Shown here one piece after another: positions 56,441 through 64,000 of a stretch of DNA of 64,000 bases (the first letter of the stretch is position 1; the number at the start of each line of letters is the position of its first letter). The translations under genes and the position numbers were made by a program. The notes under the pieces are model-generated. The model ran no database searches. It was not told where the DNA came from and saw only the letters and a list, made by a program, of their open reading frames with translations. The DNA is from Thermoplasmata archaeon. Its GTDB lineage: Archaea > Thermoplasmatota > Thermoplasmata > Lutacidiplasmatales > UBA184. The DNA lies in contig DAHUZZ010000009.1 in NCBI GenBank assembly GCA_027314915.1, forward strand, positions 24,640 through 88,639, in the 5' to 3' direction.

Positions 56441-57673
56441 CTAGGCGTAGGTCGCCTCGAGGGTGCCCGTGTTGGTCGCGATCACGGAGGTCGAGGGATG
56501 GGTCGCGGTGATGATCCGCAGGTCCGGGGTGGCGGTCCACTTCGAGAAGGTGTGCCCCGCGCAGGAGGGGACCGTGATCGGGATCGACGTGTGCGAGGGC
56601 GTCACCGTCAGGTGAGCCCCCGCGCTGTGGGGCACCCCCTGGAACGTGATCGTCGGGCAGGCGGCCACGTTGGTCGCGAGGGTCACCGTGGCGTTCGCGG
56701 CGTAGGCCCCGGTCCCGGGGATGCTGGCGAGCAGGGAGCCGCAGTGGTTGTGGACGTGGACCAGCATCGGCGCGGGCTGGAGGTCCCCCAGGCGGTTGTT
56801 GAAGAGGATCGTGGCCGCGAAGGGGCTCGAGTTCCCCGCCGGGGCGGTCGCGCCGTGGGTCATCACGACGTTGCCGGTCTTCGCGAACTCGAGCTCGAGG
56901 AAGAACGGCTCGCTCGAGGTGAAGCCCCCCAGGTCGGCGGTGTAGTTGGTCCCGAGGGTCACGGGACTCGGGGTGTGGCTCACCACGTCGACGAACGGGG
57001 CCGGGTAGAAGATCGAGGGATGGAACGCCGTCGAGTTGGGGACGCTCCAGGACCCGTTGGTGACGTTCCCGCCCGGTGACTGGACGACCCAGTGCCACCG
57101 GAAGGCGAGCTCGAGGGTCCCGAACCCGTCGTTGGCCATCACGGCGAGCTTCTGGGTCGAGAGCTCCGGCGTCGAACCGTTGCGGAAGGTCACCGACGAG
57201 GAGAGCTTGTGCAAGGCGGAGGAGGAGGCCGGGTTGGTCCAGCTGCTGCCCGTGATCGTGATCGCGTGCGGGAGGTCGTAGGAGGGGAGGGTACCGGTCG
57301 TGGTGGGGAACATGACGGCCGCGGTCGGCAGGTAGACGGTGTGTCCGTACACCGAGCTCGCGTAGTTCACCACCTGGAACTGGTACTGGAACCCGACCGC
57401 TCCCCCGGAGCCCACGGTGCCGGTCGGACCCGCGAGGGGGATGAGCAGGGCGGCCGGGGTCGATCCGAACTTGACCGTGCAGCTGAACGTGCTCCGGACC
57501 GCGGGGCTGCCGAGCGCGCTGGCGGCGAGCGGGAGCAGCGCCATCAAGCCGACCAGGAGGACGGCGGCCGCCCACCCGAGAGCCCGTGACGACCGCCGGC
57601 GACGGCGGGTGCGCGGATTCCAACCCTCCCCGACCGGCGGGGGCACCACCTCGGGGCATGCGCTGGGAGCCAT
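56441..57673 (-). CDS. Secreted or signal-anchored surface protein with C-terminal InlB-like repeat
   Basis: 410 residues. A basic N-terminus (RTRRRRRSSRALGW) and hydrophobic helix (AAAVLLVGLMALLPLAASAL) form a signal anchor or peptide. The body is beta-rich with many N-x-S/T sites and few Cys. The C-terminus, HTFSKWTATPDLRII followed by STSVIATNTGTLEATYA, is an InlB-type repeat like those in the giant surface protein at 42914-47464, linking the two. No C-terminal TM. ATG 57673 has a CTCTTAG box A centred 27 nt upstream. Role at the cell surface inferred. Confidence 0.75.
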   Translation of the reverse strand: MAPSACPEVVPPPVGEGWNPRTRRRRRSSRALGWAAAVLLVGLMALLPLAASALGSPAVRSTFSCTVKFGSTPAALLIPLAGPTGTVGSGGAVGFQYQFQVVNYASSVYGHTVYLPTAAVMFPTTTGTLPSYDLPHAITITGSSWTNPASSSALHKLSSSVTFRNGSTPELSTQKLAVMANDGFGTLELAFRWHWVVQSPGGNVTNGSWSVPNSTAFHPSIFYPAPFVDVVSHTPSPVTLGTNYTADLGGFTSSEPFFLELEFAKTGNVVMTHGATAPAGNSSPFAATILFNNRLGDLQPAPMLVHVHNHCGSLLASIPGTGAYAANATVTLATNVAACPTITFQGVPHSAGAHLTVTPSHTSIPITVPSCAGHTFSKWTATPDLRIITATHPSTSVIATNTGTLEATYA

Positions 57674-57696
57674 CGACTCCCGTTCCCGGAGCGGCC

Positions 57697-57703
57697 CTAA
57701 GAG
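57697..57703 (-). promoter_or_regulatory. Box A-like CTCTTAG
   Basis: Minus strand, centred 27 nt before ATG 57673. Confidence 0.45.
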
Positions 57704-57853
57704 CGGCCGCTATCCCGGGGTGGACGAGCTTAGCTCCCGCTCCGCTCCTCTCGAGGCCGGCCGACGTCTCGAAATGCTTCCTGCGCCCCGCGCGGGGAGC
57801 CGGCGCTCCGCCCACGGGACCCGGGGGTGGGGGGTCGCCGCGGGCGGTGGGGT

Positions 57854-58492
57854 TCAGGCCGGGATCGGACCCGGCCGCAGGAGCTGGGCGCCCAGCTCGG
57901 CCCCGATCCGTTCGAACGCACCCACCGCGCCGGGGGCGAGGAGGTCGACCGGTCCCGAGGGGTGCGGCGGGTGGCCCGGGTCGAGCCGCCGGGCCCATTC
58001 CGGTGCGCCCTCGGTGCCGTACCACGTTCCCTCCTCCCGGGTCATGCTCCGGACGATCCCCGACGCGTGGGGACGGACCATCACCACGCCGAGCCGCGCG
58101 AGATGCTTCTCGATGTACTTCCCCGCACTGCCGTAGAGCGGGCCGTCGAGCCGGGTGTCGAAGGCGAAGCCGCGCTTCCCCCGGAGCGCCTCGGGAGACA
58201 GTCGCGCGAGGAACTCCTTCATGGGCGGGGACGCGGAGAAGATCTCCGTGGGACCGCCCAGCGCGAGGAGATCGTACTTCGAGAGGTCCCGCGGGACCGC
58301 CGCCGTGACGGGGAGGAGGTCCACGGAGATCCCCGGAACGCTCCGGAGCCCGCGGGTCAGGGCCTCGGCCAACCGCTGGGTGTTCCCGAAGCGGGAACCG
58401 TAGACGACCAGGACGCTGACGTCCCGGCGCTCCCGGGAGGGCGGCGGGGTCGGGGGCGGCACCGGTGGGGCCGGATCCGTGAGCGGCTGCAC
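57854..58492 (-). CDS. Flavodoxin-like protein with intact FMN loop
   Basis: 212 residues from GTG 58492. After a Pro-rich tail, VSVLVVYGSRFGNTQRLAEA is the FMN phosphate loop (S-x-F-G-N-T), LLALGGPTEIFSASPPMKEF the 50s loop and GKRGFAFDTRL the later strand. This matches short-chain flavodoxins of the FldA/WrbA-like type. C-terminal 50 residues are an extension of unknown role. It follows a second flavodoxin-type gene by 34 nt and is surely co-transcribed. Possibly an electron carrier for the flavoprotein reductase at 59300. Confidence 0.85.
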   Translation of the reverse strand: MQPLTDPAPPVPPPTPPPSRERRDVSVLVVYGSRFGNTQRLAEALTRGLRSVPGISVDLLPVTAAVPRDLSKYDLLALGGPTEIFSASPPMKEFLARLSPEALRGKRGFAFDTRLDGPLYGSAGKYIEKHLARLGVVMVRPHASGIVRSMTREEGTWYGTEGAPEWARRLDPGHPPHPSGPVDLLAPGAVGAFERIGAELGAQLLRPGPIPA

Positions 58493-58526
58493 GGGACCAC
58501 CTCTTCGAGTGCGGGGTTCGGCTCCT

Positions 58527-59123
58527 TCAGACCGGACCCTCGACGGGTTCCAGGGAGACGCGCGGGAACGCGCTCAGCCGCTCCTCCAGCTCGTGGAGGT
58601 GGGTGGCGACCGAACGGGCCCAGCGGCGGACGTGCTCCGGATCGAAGGGCCGGGCCGCGGCGGCGCCCGGTCCGGGGGCGGACCCGGTCCCGGGCCCCTC
58701 CCCGAACGTGACCCGGTCGCGGGCGCTGAGCTTGTCGGCCAAGTCCTCGGCCGCGGAGACGGCCTCGTGCTTCTCGCTCTCGGGCACCTCGTGGCTCGCA
58801 TCGCTGTCGAAGAGCCACAGCGGTTTGTTCAGGAGCTCGACGCCGCGGCGCTCCCCGAACCGGATCGCCTCGCGGCGCCATCGGCCATGCGCGATCTCGC
58901 TCCCGAGGAGGACCGCGCCGAAGGGGTCCACGTCCTGGACCTGGTCCACGGGAGCGAGGGTGGGCTCGCACCCCTGGGCACGGAGCTCGTCGGCCGTGAT
59001 GCGGGCGATCTCTGCGATGGGTCCCTCCTTCGGGGCGTAGGCGACCAGGACCCGGATCGCGATCTTCTTCGCCGGCTCGGCCGGGCCCACGGGCGCGGCG
59101 GACAGGGTGGTGGTGTTGGCCAT
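58527..59123 (-). CDS. Flavodoxin-like protein with degenerate FMN loop
   Basis: 198 residues. IRVLVAYAPKEGPIAEIARI occupies the position of the flavodoxin FMN phosphate loop, but the usual T/S-x-T-G-x-T is changed to APKEGPI, so FMN phosphate contacts are mostly missing. FGAVLLGSEIAHGRWRREAI resembles the 50s region of HemG/FldA-like proteins. ATG 59123 has a strong GGAGGAAT site six bases upstream, and a TAGTATTC element (59154-59161) suggests a leader of about 7-10 nt before that site. First gene of the tandem flavodoxin operon. Confidence 0.75.
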   Translation of the reverse strand: MANTTTLSAAPVGPAEPAKKIAIRVLVAYAPKEGPIAEIARITADELRAQGCEPTLAPVDQVQDVDPFGAVLLGSEIAHGRWRREAIRFGERRGVELLNKPLWLFDSDASHEVPESEKHEAVSAAEDLADKLSARDRVTFGEGPGTGSAPGPGAAAARPFDPEHVRRWARSVATHLHELEERLSAFPRVSLEPVEGPV

Positions 59124-59299
59124 GGGATTCCTCCGTGCCGCGCAGCGGGAGCGGAATACTAGTCGGCGGTGTCAATCGGGGTTGACGCTACGGGCCGCTC
59201 CCCCGGTTCGCCCGTCCTTGAGCAGCCGCAACGGGGGACCATCGCATCGCGGCCTCGCCGCTCCGGCCCGGAGCCGGTTGGGGCCCGATCCCGCCGGCC

Positions 59300-60730
59300 C
59301 TAGGGGGTCCAGACCGGGGTCGAGTAGCCCGGGGGCACCCGCGGGGGAGCGACCTTTGCGCCGAACGGGTCGGGGCGCGCCGTGGGCATCTCCCCCACCT
59401 TCTTCCGCAGGTAGGCGTCGATCGCCTCCGCGTTCTTGGTGCCCGCGGCCATCGCGTGGACGACGGAGCGGCCGCCGCCGGCGAAGATGCCCTCGATGTT
59501 GGTCATCCCGTCGGCGCCCACGCCCTCGGGCCAGCCCTTCGTCGCGATCTTGAGCCCCATCTCCTTGGGGAGCCCCTCGAGGTCCGCCTTCTGGCCGATG
59601 GCCATGATGACGGTGTCGCACTCGATGGTCTCGAAGGCGCCCGGGATGGGCTCGACGGCGCGGCGGCCCGACTTGTCGGGGGGCCGTAGCTCCATCTTCT
59701 GGAACTCGACCCCCTCCACGTGGTCGGTCCCGAGGATCCGGACCGGCGAGAGGAGCCAGCGGAACTCGATGCCCTCGGGATCGGCCTCGCGGAGCTCCTC
59801 CTCGCCGGCGGGGGCCTCCTCGCGGGTCCGCCGGTAGGCCATGATGACGTGACCGCCCTGCGCGATGCGGACGGCGGAGCGGACCGAGTCGATCGCGACG
59901 TCGCCGCCGCCGATGACGATGACCCGGCGGCCGAGCCGGGCGTACTTCTCGACGTGGGCATCGAGGAGGAAGTTGAGCGCCTTGACGACCTCGGGCAGGT
60001 TCTCGCCCGGGAGGCCGGGCATGCCGGCCTTGGAGGCGCCGAGGGCGAGGTAGACCGCGTCGTAGCCCTCGCGGAGGAGGTCCTGGGGCGAGAAGTCGAC
60101 CCCGGCGCGCCGGTTCATCTCCCAGGTGATGTCGAGCCGATCGAACCGCCGGATGTCCTCCTCGATCTCGTCGCCGGGCATCCGGTAGCGGGGGATGGCG
60201 ACCGCCTGGCCGCCGGAGATGGGCTCCTTCTCGAAGACCGTGACCGAGTAGCCCCGGAGGCCGAGCTCCCAGGCCGCCATCAGGCCGGCCGGGCCGGCGC
60301 CCACGATGGCGACCCGCTGGTGCTTCGGGGCCTGGGGAACGTACTGGAGGAGGGAATCCCCGAGCTCGAGCGCCGCCCGCTTCAGGTGCCGGATGGCGAT
60401 GGGGGAGCCCTTCTGGGCCATGATGCAGGCGTCCTCGCAGAAGTGGTAGCAGACCTTGCAGAGCGTGGTCCCGAGGGGGTTCCCCTCGAGGACGAGCTTC
60501 GCCGCGTCGTCGAAGCGGTCGGCCGCGATGAGGCCGATATAGCCCCGGCAGTCCTGGGCGATCGGGCAGGCCTCGACGCAGAAGGGGAGGGCGCACTGGA
60601 GGCAGCGGCTCGCCTCGGCGATCGCGACGGCCTTGGGGTAGGCGTGGAGGACCTCATCGAAGGAATCGATGCGGAGCTGCGCGGGTTCCTCCGGGACGTC
60701 GACTCGCTCGTAGCGGGCGTTGGCGGACAT
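59300..60730 (-). CDS. Glutamate synthase small-subunit-like NAD(P)H oxidoreductase (GltD type)
   Basis: 476 residues. The N-terminal two [4Fe-4S] Cys clusters (CLQCALPFCVEACPIAQDC and CKVCYHFCEDAC) are followed by the FAD domain RVAIVGAGPAGLMAAWELGL, the NADPH domain VIVIGGGDVAIDSVRSAVRI and the C-terminal FAD loop NIEGIFAGGGRSVVHAMAAG. This is the GltD architecture, which feeds electrons to glutamate synthase or acts as an independent NADPH:acceptor oxidoreductase; no large subunit is nearby. ATG 60730 has a CGTAAAC box A centred 27 nt upstream. Flavodoxins downstream may be partners. Confidence 0.92.
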   Translation of the reverse strand: MSANARYERVDVPEEPAQLRIDSFDEVLHAYPKAVAIAEASRCLQCALPFCVEACPIAQDCRGYIGLIAADRFDDAAKLVLEGNPLGTTLCKVCYHFCEDACIMAQKGSPIAIRHLKRAALELGDSLLQYVPQAPKHQRVAIVGAGPAGLMAAWELGLRGYSVTVFEKEPISGGQAVAIPRYRMPGDEIEEDIRRFDRLDITWEMNRRAGVDFSPQDLLREGYDAVYLALGASKAGMPGLPGENLPEVVKALNFLLDAHVEKYARLGRRVIVIGGGDVAIDSVRSAVRIAQGGHVIMAYRRTREEAPAGEEELREADPEGIEFRWLLSPVRILGTDHVEGVEFQKMELRPPDKSGRRAVEPIPGAFETIECDTVIMAIGQKADLEGLPKEMGLKIATKGWPEGVGADGMTNIEGIFAGGGRSVVHAMAAGTKNAEAIDAYLRKKVGEMPTARPDPFGAKVAPPRVPPGYSTPVWTP

Positions 60731-61185
60731 GGCTTGAGCTCGGTACCACCGGTGTTTACGAAGACTTGAACACTTCTGGTCGCTAGAGGCGGTTCCGCAC
60801 GCTTGATCCTAGCACGCCACATTCTTGGGGGTGACCGAGGGCCGTCGCCCGACTTCGGGTGCCGGCACGGGCTCGACAACTCCGGGGCACGGCTCGGCAG
60901 CCCCGCCGCCCACCGATCCATCGTTCAACGGCACCGCTCCGCTTCCTCGTTCCAGCGGTTGCTCAGCCCCTCCGCTATCGTACGAGAACGGTGATGGATG
61001 GCGAAGATCGTTCGAGCGCACCGGGTTCCGCTGCCGCATCCTTGGGTTCTGCACCGATTCCGGCTGCCGCCAGCGACCCCTGCTGGAGCGTCCCATCTCC
61101 GGGATGGATACGGCCGCGTGTTCAAGCTTCAGGTGACTCGCGCGTCGACCCCGCGAGCCGAACGAAGAGGTCACGAGATGGTTCG
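60731..61185. other. 455-nt gap, composition shift, no supported gene
   Basis: Apart from the gltD-like promoter at its left end I see no coding frame. Base composition falls here from the very GC-rich backbone to more mixed sequence that continues to the window's right end. Possible junction of acquired DNA. Confidence 0.4.
60754..60760 (-). promoter_or_regulatory. Box A-like CGTAAAC
   Basis: Minus strand, centred 27 nt before ATG 60730. Confidence 0.5.
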
Positions 61186-63159
61186 TTAGCCGGCGGGCCG
61201 GTGGGTCTGCATGGGCCGTCCGGCCCTGATGACCATCAGGACGAACCGAGGATCGTTTCTCGCCGTCGCGAAGAGCGGGCAGAGGCGGAGGCGCACGGCT
61301 TGCAGGGTGTGGTACTTCGCCGCATCCTCCATGTACTCGAAGAATCGATCCAGGTCGCCCAGTGCGTAGTAGATGTAACCAATCGAGGACTGCCGAGAAG
61401 TGCCCTTCTTGAACAACTCGTCGATCTTGGCGATGGTCCGCATCGCCGTGTCCCGATCCCCTCTCAAGGCCGCAAGATACCCTCGCCAGAGCAGGGCGTA
61501 GTCGCTGTTCGGTGCGAGCCGCTCCACCTCTCGGACCATCGTCTCGGCTTGGTCCAGGTCCCCCTGGAGCATGTAGTACTCTGCCATTCCCCGATAGGCG
61601 TCGAGGGGAGCCGCTTCGAGGGTTCTCTTCCAGTGGGCCAGGGCTTGCTCGAGCCTACCCGAAAAGAAGTAGGCCTCCCCCAATCTCCGAATCATCGAGG
61701 GCGAGAGCGGGTCCAAGCGGTAGGCCTCCTCGGCTTCGCTCACGAACGGTTCGATGATTCCGAAGGATCCCGCGAGGGATCCCCGGATGCTGTGGGCCTG
61801 CGCCAAATTCGGGTTGAGTTGCAGCGCTCGTCGGAGTTCCCTGTCCAGTACCTCCGCCGGGTCATCGGCCATGAAGGCGAGTTCGGCCAGGAGCGAGTGC
61901 GCTTCGGCCAGTTCGGGATCGAGCCGGCCCGCCCGTTCGGCGGCCGCCTTGCCCATTTCGATGGCTCCGGTCCACGTCAGGTAGCCCTCGTTGCCGAGTT
62001 GGATGTACGCCCGCGCGAGGCCGGCGTACGCCCGGGCGAAGGTAGGCTCCTTGTCGATGGCCCTCTGAAAGTGGTCCAGCGACTTGCGGAGCGAGGACTC
62101 GTCCGATTTCCACATCAGCGCCTGCCCCTGTAGGTACGAGAGGTAGGCCTGCGTCTCCTTGGGTCGCTCGAGCTCTGGAACCGGGGACTGCGGCTGGATC
62201 AGCCTCCCCGGAAGGGAGGTCGCCACCTTCGTCGCGATATCGCTCTGCACGGCGAAGATGTCGTCGAGATCGTCATCGTATTTCGCGGTCCACAGGTGTT
62301 CTTCGGTGGCCACGTCGATGACCTGGACCGTGACTCGGATTCGATTGGCGGCCCGGCGCACGCTGCCCTCGACCACCGTCCCGACGCCGAGCTCCTTGCC
62401 GATGGTGGCGACCTTCTTCTCGGTCTTCTTGTAGCCGACGGTGGAGGTCCGGGCGATCACCTTCAGTCCGGGAACGAGCGAGAGGTTCGAGATGAGCTCC
62501 TCGGTGAGACCGTCCGCGAAGTATTCGTCGCTGGGATCGGGACTGATGTTGGCAAAGGGAAGGACGGCAATTCGACTCTTGTCGGTCGTACCCGAATCGG
62601 CGCCATCGGCGCCTCCCTCGGGGTTCATCCAGGGAAGCAGGATTCGGTAGACCTCCAGAGGAACTTGCACCCCCTTCATCGCCCGAGGGGCGAGCTTTTC
62701 GAACTTGTCGGGGACCTTTGTGCGTACCTGCTCGTATACCGCGCCCGACACGCAGACCCCGCCCGGCTCGGCCAGCGGTTCGATACGGGCCGCGAGATTC
62801 ACGGCGTCTCCGAGGATGTCGGCGTCGTGCTGTACCACGTCCCCGAGATGGACCCCAATCCGGATCCGGATCGGAGCGAGGCCCGCTTCCGCATTCCGTT
62901 CGTAGATCCGACGTTGGAGGTTCACCGCGCATTGGACGGCCTTGAGCGCGCTGTCGAACTCGACCAGAAAGCCGTCCCCCGTCGATTTGATCTCTCGACC
63001 CTGATGAAGGGCAAGGATCGGCCGGACGATCTCGGCCTGCTGGCGGAGTAGATCGAGCGAACGTCCTTCGTTCGCCTGCATGGCCGCCGTGAACCCTGCC
63101 GTGTCCGTGAACATTACCGCCGCGAGCCGGCGACCGGGGGTCACAACAACAGGATGCAT
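61186..63159 (-). CDS. Class III adenylate/guanylate cyclase with FlgO/TolB-like domain and TPR repeats
   Basis: About 657 residues from ATG 63159; GTG 63144 is an alternative supported by a TTTAA 26 nt upstream. Domains: class III cyclase (RLAAVMFTDTAGFTAAMQA, metal Asp; STGDGFLVEF, second Asp; GDAVNLAARIEPL), about residues 1-170; a FlgO/TolB_N-like segment SRIAVLPFANISPDPSDEYF with DGLTEELISNL; then about 300 residues of TPR repeats (AIDKEPTFARAYAGLARAYI, and others). This combination is widespread in bacteria (e.g. Rhizobiales) and found in some archaea. No TM. Makes cAMP, probably in response to a protein bound by the TPRs. Codons are visibly less GC-rich than elsewhere, suggesting transfer. 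Confidence 0.92.
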   Translation of the reverse strand: MHPVVVTPGRRLAAVMFTDTAGFTAAMQANEGRSLDLLRQQAEIVRPILALHQGREIKSTGDGFLVEFDSALKAVQCAVNLQRRIYERNAEAGLAPIRIRIGVHLGDVVQHDADILGDAVNLAARIEPLAEPGGVCVSGAVYEQVRTKVPDKFEKLAPRAMKGVQVPLEVYRILLPWMNPEGGADGADSGTTDKSRIAVLPFANISPDPSDEYFADGLTEELISNLSLVPGLKVIARTSTVGYKKTEKKVATIGKELGVGTVVEGSVRRAANRIRVTVQVIDVATEEHLWTAKYDDDLDDIFAVQSDIATKVATSLPGRLIQPQSPVPELERPKETQAYLSYLQGQALMWKSDESSLRKSLDHFQRAIDKEPTFARAYAGLARAYIQLGNEGYLTWTGAIEMGKAAAERAGRLDPELAEAHSLLAELAFMADDPAEVLDRELRRALQLNPNLAQAHSIRGSLAGSFGIIEPFVSEAEEAYRLDPLSPSMIRRLGEAYFFSGRLEQALAHWKRTLEAAPLDAYRGMAEYYMLQGDLDQAETMVREVERLAPNSDYALLWRGYLAALRGDRDTAMRTIAKIDELFKKGTSRQSSIGYIYYALGDLDRFFEYMEDAAKYHTLQAVRLRLCPLFATARNDPRFVLMVIRAGRPMQTHRPAG

Positions 63160-63307
63160 GCGGTCGTTTAAGCGTGCGCTAAAGGGATCGGGGCTCGGAG
63201 GGCCTCGCCGCCGGAGAGGACCCATCCGTTTCGTACGGCGCTCGGGACGGGACCGGTCCCCCGGTTATCTTGGCTAGTCCTTCGGGATCCGCTGGCCATC
63301 GAACCGC

Positions 63308-63991
63308 ATGCAGTCGGGTTCCCCTGACCTTCCCGAGGGAAGGCTCGAACCGCGTGGAGCGGTCGATGCGTCCGGCTACCGAACCACCTCGTTCGAGGCC
63401 TACTGCCAGGAAGCGCACGGACCCTCTCGGACCAACGTCTGGAAGAAGGCCCATGTGATCGTCGGGACGGCCACCCACGTCGTGGCCGGTGCCGTGGTCA
63501 CGGAGGGAACGGGGGCGGACGTCGTCCAGTTCGCCCCGTTGCTGCGCCACGTGAGGGACGCCGGGTGCTCGGTCCTGGAGGTCTGCGCCGATACGGCGTA
63601 TCTCTCGCGGGCCAACGTGGAGGCGGTGACGGAGGTGGGGGCCCGCCCGTACATCCCCCTCAAGTCGAGTTCGATCGAACGATCCCATGGGTCGGCCGGC
63701 TGGGCCGAACTGTACTGCTTGTTCGAAGAGCATCGGGAGGAGTTCGAGGCGCACTTCCTTCGACGTAGCAACGTCGAAGCGGTGTTCGCGGCGATCAAGA
63801 AGAAGCTCGGGGAGACACTGAAGTCACGGGACCCCACGGCGCAGATCCACGAGCTCTTGGCGAAGCTCCTCGCCTGCAACCTCACGGTCCCGATTCACGA
63901 GATGTACGAGCATCGGGTCATCCCGGAGTTCCTCCAGGCAAACTCCGTACCACGTGAGATCGCCCCGTGCGGCGAGGTCATCGGCGATTAA
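63308..63991 (+). mobile_element. Truncated IS-type DDE transposase (C-terminal part)
   Basis: 227 residues. The first catalytic Asp is in AVDASGYRTTSF near the N-terminus, the second in VCADTAYLSRANVEAV, and the Glu region is SNVEAVFAAIKKKLGETLKS, the pattern of IS4/IS5-like DDE_Tnp_1 transposases common in archaea. The N-terminal domain (usually 150 or more residues before the first Asp) is missing: upstream DNA encodes nothing like it in any frame. The tail reaches TAA at 63989, close to an AT-rich end (63989-64000) that may be the element's terminus. It is therefore an element remnant; its start codon is not meaningful. Confidence 0.8.
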
Positions 63992-64000
63992 TTTTACAAA

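Noticed and set aside
60809..61174. Minus-strand 121-codon frame in the gap before the cyclase gene
   Set aside because: No start signal, low-complexity residues and no recognisable domain.

Overview
The window looks like the chromosome of a high-GC archaeon, most plausibly a member of the Thermoplasmata (Thermoplasmatota). Evidence: an HTH_10 (Bat-type) regulator, an F420-dependent NADP reductase-like protein, a MoaD-like protein ending in Gly-Gly, an acid-type S53 peptidase, cupredoxins, and above all a repeated promoter layout. In more than 20 genes an AT-rich box A-like element is centred about 25 to 31 nt before an ATG or GTG, which fits leaderless archaeal transcription and was used here to choose starts. 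No rRNA or tRNA gene was found. The lineage is an inference.

Layout. 1-9.2 kb: 5'-truncated DUF2075 P-loop NTPase, HTH_10 regulator, divergent hemerythrin-like protein, membrane protein, GT4 glycosyltransferase, canonical hemerythrin, GH15 glucoamylase/trehalase, secreted protein. 9.2-12.4 kb: small membrane proteins, then a fluoride island (fluoride riboswitch, FluC/CrcB channel, DUF190 protein) and a cupin. 12.5-21.6 kb: sugar nucleotidyltransferase, an operon of class III aminotransferase and zinc alcohol dehydrogenase followed by a threonine-synthase-like enzyme, class I/II aminotransferase, HNH nuclease, universal stress protein, NAD-dependent epimerase, CBS protein. 21.7-30.1 kb: membrane protein, divergent NUDIX-like protein, SRPBCC and VOC proteins, and a five-gene operon MarR - ABC ATPase - ABC permease - MFS pump - peroxiredoxin.

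30.2-42.9 kb: a frameshifted gene, Fno-like reductase, TetR/SDR pair with interlocked divergent promoters, a second ABC-2 exporter, a histidine kinase - multi-TM protein - response regulator operon facing a second response regulator, a VOC protein, a MSOX-like flavoprotein and a terpene-cyclase-like protein. 42.9-57.7 kb is the cell-surface region: a 1516-residue membrane-anchored surface protein, a kumamolisin-like protease, a 971-residue glycine-rich protein with eight beta-helix-like modules, a MoaD/beta-propeller pair, two divergent COX2-like cupredoxins and another surface protein. 57.8-60.7 kb: tandem flavodoxins and a glutamate-synthase-small-subunit-like flavoprotein. 60.7-64 kb is visibly less GC-rich and holds a class III adenylate cyclase/TPR protein and a truncated transposase; it is probably acquired DNA.

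Most notable: the archaeal fluoride riboswitch with a hairpin abutting the fluC ribosome-binding site; the modular glycine-rich surface protein; the cupredoxin pair with altered copper ligands; and the two divergent or autoregulatory promoter architectures (28.9 kb and 32.0 kb).
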